A stretch of 64,000 nucleotides of DNA, taken from Cordia subcordata (lineage: Eukaryota > Streptophyta > Magnoliopsida > Boraginales > Cordiaceae). The stretch lies in assembly GCA_028554755.1 (NCBI GenBank), contig JAPTOF010000002.1, positions 29,705,001 to 29,769,000 of the forward strand, given 5' to 3'. How positions within the stretch are numbered: position 1 is the stretch's first letter; every line of letters begins with the position of its first letter. Shown here piece by piece: positions 26,351 to 38,667 of the stretch. The translations under genes were made by a program, and so were the position numbers. The notes under the pieces were generated by a model that saw only the letters and a program-made list of their open reading frames with translations, was not told the origin of the DNA and did no database searches.

Positions 26351-29274
26351 TATAAACTTTTTTTTTTCTTTCTTTTAATTTGTCAACTGAAGACTTTGTT
26401 ACACTAACTAAATAATTACAAATATGGACCCCAAATAAAGGTCCATAAATGAAAATAAAAAGGTGGGCCAAAGCAGCCCAAAGGCATTCCATAACGTCAC
26501 CAACTTTTGAAGGGCCCAAGGAAGTGGCCCATTGACACAATATCTGTAAAGCCTGAAACCACACACACTCACAGCCATTTCACACACACTCACATGGTTT
26601 AGTGTGTGTGTAGTGTTTGGCAAGGCGACGTGAGGCACAAGTTGAAACTGTCACGCCTCCACCACTAAAGGGGAAACTCGGAAAGCGTAATTGTCGTGTG
26701 TAGACAGATTAAATTTTTTAAATTGGTAAGCCTGTAAAATCTGGAAAAAAAATAAACAATGAAATTCATTAAATTACAATATATAGATAAAATAACTTAG
26801 AGCGTCGATCTCAGTAAAACTTTTAAAAATTCGTTGCAAAACAATTAATATGGAAAAAAGTCTAAACATCTTTGCGTCATCAAAATTTAGTAAAAGAAAT
26901 GAATTGAATCAGCGAGATAATTCCTAATAATAACTAAAACTTATTATCACCCCAAAGGAAAATGAAAGCTAGGCTGAAATTCCATAATAATCAGTAACAC
27001 ATGATAAAATTAACACCTACAATAATATAAAATTACACTAATTACATAACAACATAACTTAAGGTATGGCTGCATAATTCACACTTCAACTGATGATAGA
27101 GTATTGAGTTGTTGCCAAGTTAATAGTTGTACTTAGATCATTGCACGAAGCACCTTTTGAAAGTTTACACAAGCTTGAAACTACCGCTCAAGTTGATTTT
27201 ATTATATATCTGAATTGAATTGATAACAACATTTGAGGCACGTAGACCTTTGATGCAGTAGTAATCTTTGGATTGAAAATAAAAGAGAATCTCACTAGTC
27301 AACAAATGCAAAGCTAGGTTATTTAGCAAAATAGATAAATAAATAAAAACAAGTGAATTGAAGTCAGCGAGTAGAAAATACAAGGAAGTTTCTAATGAAA
27401 CCAAAAAAAATAAAAAATTATTTTATGGCTTACCTAACCTGATCTCAAGTGAGTAGTTTCATATTTAATTAATCAAGAAAGGCATATTCTAGTTTCCTAA
27501 TATGTAGTATACTTCCAATGTCCATTAACATATTTATATAATTTAGTTAAATAAATTGAGGGCACTGCTGTATTAATTACAGGAAAGTAATTTGTTTCGC
27601 GCGCAGTTCAAACACTCGAAATTAACAAATGATGAGTATTTAGTCCAAATAAGCCTGCAGCTGCGGATATACATGTGGGGGCAATAATATCATTCAGGGA
27701 AGCATGCATGCATGGTGGCATGGCCTCCTAGGAGGGTGAGTATTAGCGTGTCCAGTCAAAGTCATCTCTCTTCTTCATTCATCTTGGATTAATGCCAATA
27801 ATTGTCCCAATTACTATGATCTCCCCACCTGCTTCTCCAAGATTTTGATACCCTTCTAATTATTAGTATTTTCGAATAATTACAAGGTGACATTTTATTC
27901 ATCTATATCGAATTAGATGATTAAAATTGAAGGAAAAAAAAAGAATATGAGGTAGATTCGAATTTAAAATTACATAGTTGAGATTAATTGTTTATGCCAT
28001 AAACTGATGAGATTTTACCTTTTAATTATTAGATAAAACATCAATAGCTAGGAGAGAATCCTAATCCCGATTTGAAACCAGCTTGTTGAGAGCATTAATT
28101 GGAATAATTGATCTCTTGACTAAGCTTGAGATCTATATGTAAACACAATTAATGATCCTCAAAATTAATAGGTCTATATATCTGGCCTTCATATTGTCTT
28201 AACCTAATAATATTAATCCCAATTAAGGGCCCCGCAGCTGCAAAAAGAGAGGCATGCATCTGTTTGCAAAAGGAAAGAAAGTATTTTCTCATCTGCGTAT
28301 AAATTAAATAAAATAAATAGTTCTGAAGAGGACGGAACATCAATAAAGTTGAGCAACTTCATTCCCACTTCATTCTTCAACCCCTTCCCCTTTCTCTTGG
28401 TCTCCGATAAAAGAAATTAAAGTTCAGTATATGAAACTCTTTTCTATGCATAAAATTTAGGAAATTATTGAAAGCTCATTTATTTTAAAATTTATTATAC
28501 GCCATCTCATTACAACCGGCTATTGTCACAAACCATAGAAATTTGAACAATTAACCTGGTACTTAATTGCGAAGTTTACCTTTAGGAATAATACATCAAT
28601 TGATAAACATTGAGAATTTCGAGAGCAAGAAGCTTCATACACTGAAGTTCCATAAAAGAAGATGCATGTGAATTTTGACAGAAAACAAGGTTACTAGTTT
28701 TTATTTTCCAGAACATTATTGAACATACGGCACTCTTACCTTGGGTAGCAACATTTCTGCAATCGAGAATCCACGAAAATAATGAACGTAACCTTAGTTT
28801 GAAAAAGCATAAAGAAATCTTTGGGGGATATTTTCGACGCCATTGCTCATCTGCGTGCGTGAAGGAATATTCATTTCATATAATTACTTACAACTCACAT
28901 ACAATTGAACAATGCATGCAAGTTGTCGGATTTGGTATGATCTACTGTTTACAAAACTTTTAAAAGAAAATACACAATGGAGCAGTTGAACTACACCCAC
29001 CTTTTTCTGTCTTTTTCTCTCTTTTTCTTTTTTTGGATTTTTTCTCATGAGGTAGAACAAGTTGATTATAACATGCAAAACCATACAAAAAATATATTTA
29101 ATATGTACAAGACAGTTGCAGATCAGCACTGGTTCAGCTGACCTCATTTTGTTATGCAAATTTATAACACTACTAGTACAACCACCAACCCTACAATTAA
29201 TGTATTTAAAAAAACCAAAAAAAAAAAGGAAAAAAAAAGATTACGTGAAAAAAAAAAACAGAGTCAAACCCTAA

Positions 29275-32108
29275 TCAATATTCAAGAGCTTTGTAAATCA
29301 CCACAAAGCAAGGAAGTATAGCCCTTGAATTGAACACGTATAGCTCCTCAAGGCTCGAGTAGACACCGACGTATTCAGCTACGGAATCGTATACGCCGGC
29401 AGCATCGTCCTCCGGCAGCGGCGCCGCCGCCGCATCATCCGGCACGCGCTTCACCCTCCCGGCAATGACACGGCAGACCAACATGGCCCTACGCCCATTA
29501 TCCGTGGCTTTAAGACAATCGTGGGCCCTACCACTGCTGGCTGTCGTGCGGACCCCACTCGCTCTGCTCCCACCGCCTTGAAAGCCGTGCCGTATGATAG
29601 TGCACACCCCGCAGCCGGGTACGGAGGCGCACAAGCTGGTCGAGCCGCGCGCGCCGAGCGAGCATGAGAGCGTGGTGCAGTGGAACCTTAGCAGCTCGTT
29701 CCCGTCGGCGGCGCACCTGGCGTTCTTCTTGTGGTTGGCGTTGGCGCGTATCTTAACCGCCTCCCTGCAGTCCTCAAACCGTTGGATCGTCCTCTGGGTG
29801 TTGTGGACTTTTAGTATCCGTTCGATCTTGCAGATTGGGTTGTCCTTTTTGAGCCAGCTTGACTTGAATATTATCTCCACGATGTTGCGGCTTGAATCTT
29901 CTGGTCCCAGCTCAGACACTGCAACAAAGAAATTTAATATACTGAGAGTACTGTAATAACGTAAACAATCAATCTCTGTTGAAGGAATTTTAATTACGAA
30001 AAATTAGGTACATCACTACAATGAAATCTGGCGTTACCCTTTGCCGGCGGGCTACTCGACGAAATTAATATTCAACCTAATAGAATTATGCCACCTTGAT
30101 ACGGGTGAATTTTGTCAAGAGTCGGTGAAGACTGTAATCCTTAATTACGCTTTTCAAATACATGCCACGGATTTTATTTAGAATCATATTAAATTCGACT
30201 TTGCAAGTAACAAGAAATGGTACTTTCCGAGTTTAATGGAGGGACAGCTGTAGAAATTAAGTGACAAGGCAAAGGGGATTGTGTAATGGAAAAGGAAGGC
30301 AAAAGATATTGTGGGATTGCGAAGTAATGAACCATGCTGTCACTAATGGTGTCCTTGCTTTTGAGTTTTCAAGATATCTAAACTTGCATTCTAATGATGT
30401 TTTGCATGCCCGCCACGGAGCAAAAGCAAAAAGTGCCTCCCAAAAAGTCTGCAAAATTACGGGAAAGATCGACTATTTTAATTAGTGAAAGTCTTGCGCT
30501 AACTAGGATTTTCGTGAACTGATAATTTAAACAATATATCTTGCTGAGCAGCTGAAGTATACTTTGTACAAAATGTAGATGGACTTTATTTAGCAACAGA
30601 CAATCTAGGATGGCCATGCTTGCATTGGACATGTAATTTGGTTATTATATATGCATACATTTAGGAATGCAAAAGGTATGACTTACAAAAACAAAAGAAG
30701 TTGAGAATTTACACCCATGAACCCCAAAAAAATTCCAAAAATACCTTGACTCTTGAATTTTATGGAGTTCTAGGAAATTAATCTACAAATGATGCAAAGT
30801 CGACAAAATAGGCAAGCGTATCATAATAACTTAAGTTCAAAGGAAAAGCTCAATCCGAAATATTATCTCATAATCATAAAGAAGAATTTTCAATGTGAAA
30901 AATCGTTACGCAACAATATTTAGGTAACCATTATGGATGTAAACTTGGTAGCATATATATATATGAGGTAGAAGAAAGTTGAAAATGGGAACTTTTGAAG
31001 CACAATAATAATATGAGACAAGGACATAGATACATATCAGAAAAAGTAGTAATAGGAGTGAAAATGTGTCTAATATATGTCGGGTAAAAATAGCATTTAC
31101 CAGCATGCCTAATTGCTTGATGATGTTCCAGGCTTTCAATCTTCGGAAACACCTCTCCACACTCTGGACATGCACATATTGTCGTTCTTGGCAATGGTTT
31201 CCTGCAAATTAAAAAGAAAATTTCCAATTTATCAATACAAATTCAAACACTTTTTTTTTTCAATTCATTTAATTAAAATTAACTATTGTTAGAGTTAATT
31301 ACCGTCTCATCTAAAAGCTCACATCCAAACAGGTTAGCCTTGCACATGGATAGTTTCTAATATTTTAAATGGGTCACGATAAATTTTGAACTTGAAACTA
31401 TTTAATTTCTAAACTTTAATACCATGTCAAAATTATTATTTTATCTAAAAACTTAAGCTAATAAGTACAATATCACAAGAGAACTAAAAGTCTTTAACTA
31501 GAAGTGTTTTCACACCTGCTGGGATCAACTATCATGTGACACTCATAACACCCAGAGAGCTTCCTAAACTGCATGCCTCTCGATGATGACGTGGCATGAG
31601 TGGTTGCACCACCGCTTGATCTCACTGAGCTAGCCAATGACCTGGAAGACGAAGTGCCATGAGCAGAGTTCTTACTAAGAAGCCTTGTCTCTTGACCAAG
31701 GCTGTTAGTTTCGGGTGAATTATCAGCTCTGTGGACCACCCTTGTGTTGCCATGGACAAGATCTCTGAAAGTGCATATAGAGCTACATGAGCTTAACTTC
31801 TTTGAAGGGTCATGAACGCTTCGGCCTTCGACTTGCTTGCAAGTCAATAAGTTCTTGATTTGGTCCCATGAAGATGGCTGCTTCTGCTGCTTTAATGATG
31901 CTTTCTTTCGTTTGGAGGGTTGTTTTTTGGCCTCTGCAGAAGGTTTTTTCTGGGATTCTGAGGTTTCTGGTAAGAAATTTAGTAGTGCCATGAAGAGAAG
32001 AGTTCGTAAAGAGCTAGCTTCTCTCGTTAATGGAACCGAGAGAGAGAGAGAGAGAAATGGGAATGCTTTTGAAACTAGAGAAGGTTTCTTTAATGGAGAG
32101 GGATCCAA
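29275..32108 (-). CDS. C2H2 zinc-finger protein with ADP-ribosyltransferase-like C-terminus
   Basis: Three exons on the minus strand, 31516-32108, 31101-31201 and 29275-29918, join to 445 aa. The N-terminus is Lys/Ser-rich; a second in-frame Met (MALLNFLPE, residue 40) is an alternative start. VHDPSKKLSSCSSICTFRDL is a family block seen in plant single-finger proteins. One C2H2 finger spans exon 2: Cys209, Cys212, His225, His230 (CPECGEVFPKIESLEHHQ then AIRH). Exon 3 continues with IVEIIFKSSWLKK, ELLRFHCTTLSCSLG, VCTIIRHGF, RAMLVCRVIAGRV, VYDSV and EELYVFNSRAILPCFVVIYK. That order recalls a PARP-type fold with a His-Tyr-Glu triad (His311, Tyr408, Glu423), as annotated for some relatives; activity is unproven. 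From memory the closest Arabidopsis gene is At1g75710, next to the WEB-family gene At1g75720. Exon 3 is markedly GC-rich. A likely nuclear protein. Confidence 0.87.
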
Positions 32109-34949
32109 GATGGCTAATAAGGGGTTGAGAGAGGTTGAAGTAGACTCTTTTATTTTTAATGTATACTTTATTTATTGTTCCATTTGGTTCTTTAGGTTCG
32201 GTTTAACCCATGATTAGTTTGTCTTATCTACACTTAAAACTATGGTCAAGCTTGTATTCCTTAATTAGACTCGACTGGTTAACAACTTGGATCATTGTTT
32301 AGCTTCTTCGGTGACACAGTCAAGTGTATTAAGTAGAGCTGACCTTTGGTGATGTATGCCATATTAATTAAATGTCATTAGTCTCACAGAAATTCTTAAA
32401 TATTTATTATTGTTGAACAAAAATTTTAATTTCTCTAATTTTAATCCCGTCAATACTCCCGGATAGAATTAGTTTCAAGTTTAATATGATTCGACAACAT
32501 CTTACGTCGAAACAAAAAAAAAAATTACCGAAAAGAATCTTAAATTCATCCTGGGTTCGGCCAAATCATGGATTGCCACGATGAATAATGCATGTGATAA
32601 CGTGAAGAGTAAGCTTGGCTAAGCTTTGCTTTCTCAACGAGGACGCTGATGTTCTTTTTGTCCAGATAAAAAGTGCAAGAGGCTGAGCGAGCTGAAAATG
32701 ATTGGCTTTTGTGTTGTAATTTTCCATGCCTGATGTACAGTTACAGCAACCGAAATTAATGCTCGCTTAAAAACTTAGCATAATTTGGTAAAGCTATTAT
32801 TGGTGCATGCTCAAGGCAATTTGCGAAAAGATATTAATCACATGTCAAAAAATTAATGAGAAAATGGACATTATGATCATCTCTCTCGTTATTATTTTTC
32901 ACCATTTAAGTGTTATTGAAAAAATTGCACGTTCTTTTCACGTTTAGTCGATCGCAAAGTCCACACACATAAACCAAACGTTCGATCTAGTTGCTCTATC
33001 AATACCATGGCCTCCTGGACTTGGAATAGGATAGTGGTATTGGATCCCACTTTGGTTTTTGGAATGTAGCCATTTGTTCTTATAGGCGCACTTTCATATA
33101 GAAAGCAGTCTCTCGTTGAGTTTTGCCTTTTTTATTTTTGTCATACATGGACATTTCGAGCAATTTGGAGTCTTAACTACTATACAATGTGGTACTAAGA
33201 TTCTTACAGGAGCAAAAGTAAAAACCACAAGAGCCAAACTAAGCATCATAAACTACACCAAGAGAGATTAGTGGCTGACTTCTATGCCAACTCGCATTTC
33301 CCAATATATTCTTCTTCATATCTGTATATTTTTCTCTCTATGATAAAAGTTTATACCAAATAAAACAAGACTAAATTCATTTTTCAAGATCTCCCAACAA
33401 TAAGAATTAAGCTTAGACGCAGCTGAGGAACTAAGTACAATCCTTGGATCCCTATTCCCTACTCTAGATTGAGTGTTCTAACTTACCTGGTGATTGGGTT
33501 GTGGTGCTGGTCCAAAGTTTACCAATTAATAATCAGATTTTCCTCATATAGAAAAATATCATTTTATATTACAAGTTTTTGATGTTATTGTCCAATAATC
33601 ATATTCTAAGATAGTCAAAAGTTAAATAATATTTGTAATAAGATGAAATAAAATATAAATATTTAACATTTAATCATAACAAGTCACTAGTCTAATTAAC
33701 ATCCCTTAAGAGTCGAGACATATCAACATATCAATTTCAATTGGTGCATGATAATCAACAATAATGTACGGTCCCTAACATCACCATGGAATTGCACCCC
33801 TACCTGATTAACCATGTCGAATTTTATGCACTAGTAGCTTTTAGCAGCACGTGAAAGTGGAACATGCATATATGCTAAACTTGGACTGCATCTCAACCTG
33901 TCCATTAACTCCGTTTGGCATAACGGATCTAGGCCAACTTATAAGTTATAGTTTAATTATCCTACCCACTCATTAACTACTATTTTGCAGCAGCATCTGC
34001 ATCAACATTTATAAAGAAGGTACCAATTTTAATCGGAGTAGTTGGAGATCAGATACTCGGATGTTGGTTTGGCCAACTATTCATTATTACCAAAGATAGA
34101 TCATGAGGTGGTCCCTTTTGATCCCAAATTATACACACAAAAGTTGCATGATCTGTCATCTATATATGTAGGGATCTTTTAAAGTAACCACCGGAAACTC
34201 AAACTGTGATATCCGTAAAATACAAGTCGTTTATTGACATTCCATCTCACGTTAATCGTTCAAAAGATATATTCTTATTAAGACAAGTTTAAATTTCTTG
34301 AATCGATTAAGTTACAACTATTAAATAGCAAAGAGAAAACACATATAAACCAACAAGTTGTTAGTTGTTATTGGTTGAGGTGATAGCAGCGTCAACCCCG
34401 TAAAGAGAAGAGTACAAATTTGAATTCGAGAAACGCATTTATTGCTAGAGCTTTTTCTTAATCACTCCAAAGGATTAATCTTTGAATAAATAGCCGAAAT
34501 TCAAAATTTGGGTCTTGGTAGGCATGAGTCCGTTTACCATAAATATGTAACCTAATTAATGCAGAATAAATTTCTGCCCACTGAGACACTGTCGACGACA
34601 ATCACTTTCCAGCTTTAAAACTTGAAAGTTCTTTCAAGGCTAGAATCTCCTTTGTGACCATCAGTTAGACTATTGAGAATATATCTCTGAGGCCTGGATT
34701 CAATAGTTATCTATCGAATAAATTACTATAGGACTGTAGCAATGCTTCAATATTATCTTTTGCCTCAACTGGTTGCCGTGTTTTCTTGACTCGTATTTTT
34801 TTTTTTCCTTGTTGACCTACTACCGTCAGATGATGATCTTCAGGAACAGCAAGATTCTAAAATAATATCTGCATGGCCTGATATCATAATAACATAGAGA
34901 AGATGCGGTAGGTTCGAAATTTGTTAACATTATTAAGCTTATCTTTTTA
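32109..34949. other. Zinc-finger gene 5' flank and intergenic DNA
   Basis: The first few hundred bases should hold the promoter of the minus-strand zinc-finger gene. The rest is AT-rich and without genes. The stretch 33430-33545 resembles 838-1035 (shared words around 'gattgagtg', 'acctggtgattgggttgtgg' and 'ggtcc') and is probably the same old dispersed repeat. Confidence 0.5.
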
Positions 34950-35456
34950 TGCTACTTGTACTATCACTGCCTGATTTCATATTGATATCTTGTGGACTTT
35001 AAAGTGAGCATATTGATATCTTGCAGACTTTAAAGTGAGTTCAATCTTATTACAACTTCACCTCAATAGAAAACTCTATTATCGTATGTGCCAAAAAGAC
35101 CACCAAATGCCTTTTTGAAACCAATGTGACACAGAAGTTGTCGGTGATTATTGGTTCGATGCTTTGGGCAAAATCAATTCCGACTGGTGGTACGTACAAG
35201 ACCAGGCTGCTTTTTTTTCTGTTACACATGATCTTTTTTACCCTTGTTTAACACTTTTGGACTTCAAAAGGTGGCCCAGAATGATAATTCTCAACCCAAA
35301 CATATTTTTCGCGCCATAGAAGCATGTCAGTTGGGTAGAGGCGGCTTATCTAAACAGTTATCTTGGGCCTATAAAGGACCGCCAAAATCGAGACCCTTTC
35401 AACAAAGCTATCTATATCTTCAAGTCTTCTTTCTCCCCAAACGGATCAATAGTGGA
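34950..35456. repeat. Dispersed repeat, copy 1
   Basis: This shares long blocks with 38668-39052 in the same orientation, including 'gataattctcaacccaaaca', 'agaagcatgtcagttgggta', 'tcgagaccctttcaacaaa' and 'ccaaacggatcaatagtgga'. The copies have several indels between them. No coding frame or LTR primer site was found, so the family is unknown. Confidence 0.75.
34978..35039. repeat. 31-bp tandem duplication
   Basis: Two adjacent 31-bp units (34978-35008 and 35009-35039) differ at two positions. The unit begins catattgatatcttg and ends ctttaaagtgag. The copy at 38.7 kb has only one, so the duplication occurred in this copy. Confidence 0.85.
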
Positions 35457-35553
35457 TGTCGTGGCTTCCAACATATTGAAATAGTAACTAAAATTCGAAA
35501 CTCATAAATTTGGAGGTGCACTACCATTGAACTATGATAGTAACCACATCACG

Positions 35554-36035
35554 TATTCAGTAGGAAGCAATGATTTCTTGAAACCTTCAGGACCTACTAT
35601 GACACCGAAACGTTCATTTACATATTCAGTAGGAAATAATGATTTCTTGAGACCCTTAGGACCTACTATGGAGTTGAAATTATACTTACATATTTACGCT
35701 CTGTTTGTTATAGTCTTATTTTAAGATACTTATCCTATTGAAATGAAGGTAAATCTTATAAGATTTAAAAAATCTTATTATGCATCCTATGAAAATTTAA
35801 AACAAAATCATACTTTTTTTCTTATAAGAAATAAGCAATCCTTCCTATCTTATTTTTTATAACTATAGAATGCATAGTATATATGATAAGATATCTTAAA
35901 TCTTATAAGATATCTCCAAATTTTAATAGGATAAGTATTTTAAAATAAGATCATTCCAAACACACTATTAGTAGGAAGTACTAATTTCTTGAAACTCTCA
36001 GGACCTACTATGGCATTGAAACATCCGAACCTGAT
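35554..36035. repeat. Three 69-bp tandem units, the third split by a transposon
   Basis: Units begin at 35554 and 35623 with 'tattcagtaggaa' and share 'atgatttcttga' and 'aggacctactatg'. A third unit starts at about 35691, is interrupted by the inverted-repeat element at 35700-35964, and resumes at about 35966 with 'tattagtaggaag', 'aatttcttgaaactctcagg' and 'acctactatggcattgaa'. Confidence 0.75.
35700..35964. mobile_element. Small inverted-repeat transposon (MITE), family A
   Basis: About 265 bp with terminal inverted repeats of about 40 bp. The left end reads TCTGTTTGTTATAGTCTTAT; the complement of the right end reads TGTGTTTGGAATGATCTTAT, and both continue with TTTAA(G/A)ATACTTATCCTAT. 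It has no coding capacity. The target duplication is unclear. The element at 61982-62570 has matching ends, so both belong to one family. Confidence 0.75.
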
Positions 36036-37173
36036 TGGTCTGTCACCCTCCATTGACTGGAGGAGTTGTGCAGTCACCCAGTCAAAGATCAAGGCAGTTT
36101 AGGTAATTTTTAGTAACTTAGTTAAGTGATGTAAGATTTAATGTTTTAGTTAATTGATGTATGACTTAGTTAGATATATACTGATTACACTTGTGTCTGT
36201 TTAGTGTTAGTTGGAGATGAAACTTACGTTTTATAAGGACACAGTTTAAAGGGAAAAGAGTATATTTCGAAATGGAACTTATGTTTTTTAGAGACACGGT
36301 AGGAAAAACAGTGTATTGTGCTGGTGTTACCAACACTGCTCTTAGACTTGGCTGTGTTAAATGCAAATTAGGTAATTTGAGGCCTATTAATTCTTGAGCT
36401 TGTGACAAGATATAGTGCTTTAAAGTTCTTTGTTACAATTTTGACGATAACAGACTCGCAGTTGTGATGAGATTTTTCAATGGTTATTTTCTATATTGTT
36501 TATGTTTTTGAAATTAATACAATTTGTTTGGCTTAGCAGGATGTCACTTAGATAGGCAAATGAATCTCCCTTTCATATTTATATGTATTTGTTCTCTATA
36601 TCATCAGGTGCGAAATTGAACAGTATTGTACTTCGATTGTGTCTTTGAGTCGTTTTGAGTTCCACTAAAGAATTCTTTTGCCTTGATCATGACTTTTGTC
36701 ATTAAGGATTAGCTGACTTCTCTTGGGATTGTTTGCTTTCCTCAAGCTGTAATTTGGTAACGATGATTTTTGGACCCTAATGTCTAGTCTTCGATACCTA
36801 AGGTTTCAGGAAAATTTATTGCTATCATCCTTGTTAGTGTTGAAGGGAGCGCTGCTCGTAGTGTTGTTACCTTGGTTTCCTCGCATGCATATGTTAGTTT
36901 AATATTACTACAAAGGCTGTAAAGGCAAATGTGATTTGAAAAAGGTATTTTAGTTATAATTAGCCTACATATGATTAAGATAACAAACAAACTTATGTGT
37001 CATTAACTTTACACCCAAAAAAAAAAAAAAAATTTACATCTGAATGTGCATAACGCTAAAATAGATGGATATAAGATGTTGCCATGATGAATATGAATTG
37101 TTGAGCTTGGTAGCAAGACAACCCATAGTTGTGTGCTTGCATGCCAGTTCAACATTTATTGAATACATAAGAG
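36036..37173. other. Intergenic, no feature recognised
   Basis: AT-rich sequence without convincing open frames, inverted repeats or gene relics; a poly-A run occurs at 37016-37032. Confidence 0.5.
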
Positions 37174-37374
37174 GCGTTTGGTTCAGAGAATAAAAAATTA
37201 TATATGAGAATCATTCTTGGGAATATAATTTTCGGAAATGATGTGAAAATTATTTGATATATCAAAAATATTCTTGGGAAAATTTTGTAGTATTCCCAAG
37301 AATGTTAACTTGTTTATAATTACTTAGTTAATTAATTAATTATATAATATTACAATTTTGAGTAATAATTTATT

Positions 37375-37377
<3 letters not shown>

Positions 37378-37440
<63 letters not shown>
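37378..37440. repeat. (TTA)n microsatellite, about 21 units
   Basis: Perfect trinucleotide repeat of about 63 bp, likely polymorphic in length. Confidence 0.92.
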
Positions 37441-37441
<1 letters not shown>

Positions 37442-37624
37442 ATAATTAATTTTTTATTTTACCTTTTTTTATTATTGTTATTTTTTTATGTTATATGAGA
37501 GGGTCTCAAATATGGGCTTTTTTGTTTTTACAATTTACTGTACACATTCCCATAACTCGAAAAAGTTAGATTCCCATCCCTTTACGTGGGAATAAAAATG
37601 GAGTTACCTATCTATCTCTTTTTC

Positions 37625-37925
37625 GGATAGGTAACAAGTCGCTCCTAAAACAACAGGGAACATTTGGTAGGGACTGTAGGTGGGTTAGATAACCTCTTTT
37701 TCCTAAGACCTAGCTTGCCCTTCAAACCTAAATCTACTTGCTTACTTCTTAGAGTAAGGCGAGATCCTTTATCAATGAATTTCTTTCTCGATGCGAAGAA
37801 TATCCCGAGTCTTAGCCCTTGCGGTTCGAAGATGCTTGATTCCTCAGTCGGAGGGGTTGAGGGAGGGATGGATGGAAGAACTTCCGGAAACGGTAACACG
37901 GGGGACTCTCTCGCCTAAAGGACAC
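37625..37925. other. GC-richer insert, possibly of mitochondrial origin
   Basis: About 300 bp has abrupt composition change at both ends and is open in several frames on both strands at once (37664-37918 plus; 37645-37899 minus). The texture, with pieces such as 'cgcctaaaggac' and 'gcccttgcggttcgaag', reminds me of plant mitochondrial non-coding DNA. This is impression-level evidence; no mitochondrial gene is identifiable. Confidence 0.3.
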
Positions 37926-38667
37926 CTTTACATGGAAGAAAAATGGAAAAAAATTATGGGAATATTGTATTTCCCAAAATGTGACATTTCCGGGATTCTT
38001 CTTTCATTCTACGAACCAAACATGGGAATATCACGTTCCCGATTTCACTTTCTTAGAAATCTTCTATGATTCCATGAGCCAAGCGTCCCCATAAGGGTCA
38101 TACTATTTTTATCTTATTTCAATTATATTATGAATATTATTTTGTTATATTTAGCTTTACCTCGTTTCAATTATGTTATGAATATTATTTATTATGTTGC
38201 AGTGCATCTTTGATGCGCATGGTTGTCCTATACTAGAACAAACACTGAATAAAAAGTTGTTAATTTTGTAATTCCTTGCTTATTTAAAACTTCTTATAGT
38301 TGCACTAAATCTTGCTAATATAATTATATTGATCATATGAAATTTTGCAATTTCTTTCATACAACCTCTAACCATGCAAGAGCAAAGCCAAGAATTTAAA
38401 CATTAGGGGCCAAATTAAATTAAGAAGATTGACAATCTTAACCGTTTTAAATATAAACAAACGTAAAGCCTAAATCACCATAAAAAATTTATAAAATAAT
38501 ACTTATAAAGAATATTATTTGTAAAAGAATATAAAATTATGTAAAGAATAGTATTTACAGAATACTTCCACCTTTCCACCATCATCATCATCATCATTAT
38601 CATGCGACAAGAGAAATCCAATTGACAAAGCCCAATCATTGTAACAACCGACGTAGCTTGATTTTGT

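Larger units (their letters stand above)
23413..29274. other. AT-rich intergenic region
   Basis: Nearly 6 kb with no convincing gene. Contents include very AT-rich stretches (about 23980-24740) with many near-copies of 'aaatatataa' type words, a CATA/TATG simple repeat at about 26265-26350, a GC-richer island at 25890-26150 (listed separately), and a poly-A/purine patch at 29210-29262. A CACTACAAAAAG motif near 25664 resembles the end of a CACTA transposon, but no partner end was found. Confidence 0.5.
37174..38089. mobile_element. Inverted-repeat transposon, non-coding, with a composite interior
   Basis: The left end GCGTTTGGTTCAGAGAAT matches the complement of the right end, ACGCTTGGCTCATGGAAT, over about 25 bp with mismatches. 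It is flanked by CATAAGAG (37166-37173) and CATAAGGG (38090-38097), an imperfect 8-bp duplication suggesting a hAT-type element. It contains a TTA microsatellite (about 37378-37440) and a GC-richer segment at 37625-37925 that does not look like the rest. No transposase is present. Confidence 0.65.

Noticed and set aside
30261..30485. 74-codon plus-strand frame in the zinc-finger intron
   Set aside because: It lies antisense within an intron and has no family resemblance.
37378..37440. Repeat array considered as CRISPR-like
   Set aside because: It is a simple TTA microsatellite without spacers, in a plant nuclear genome.
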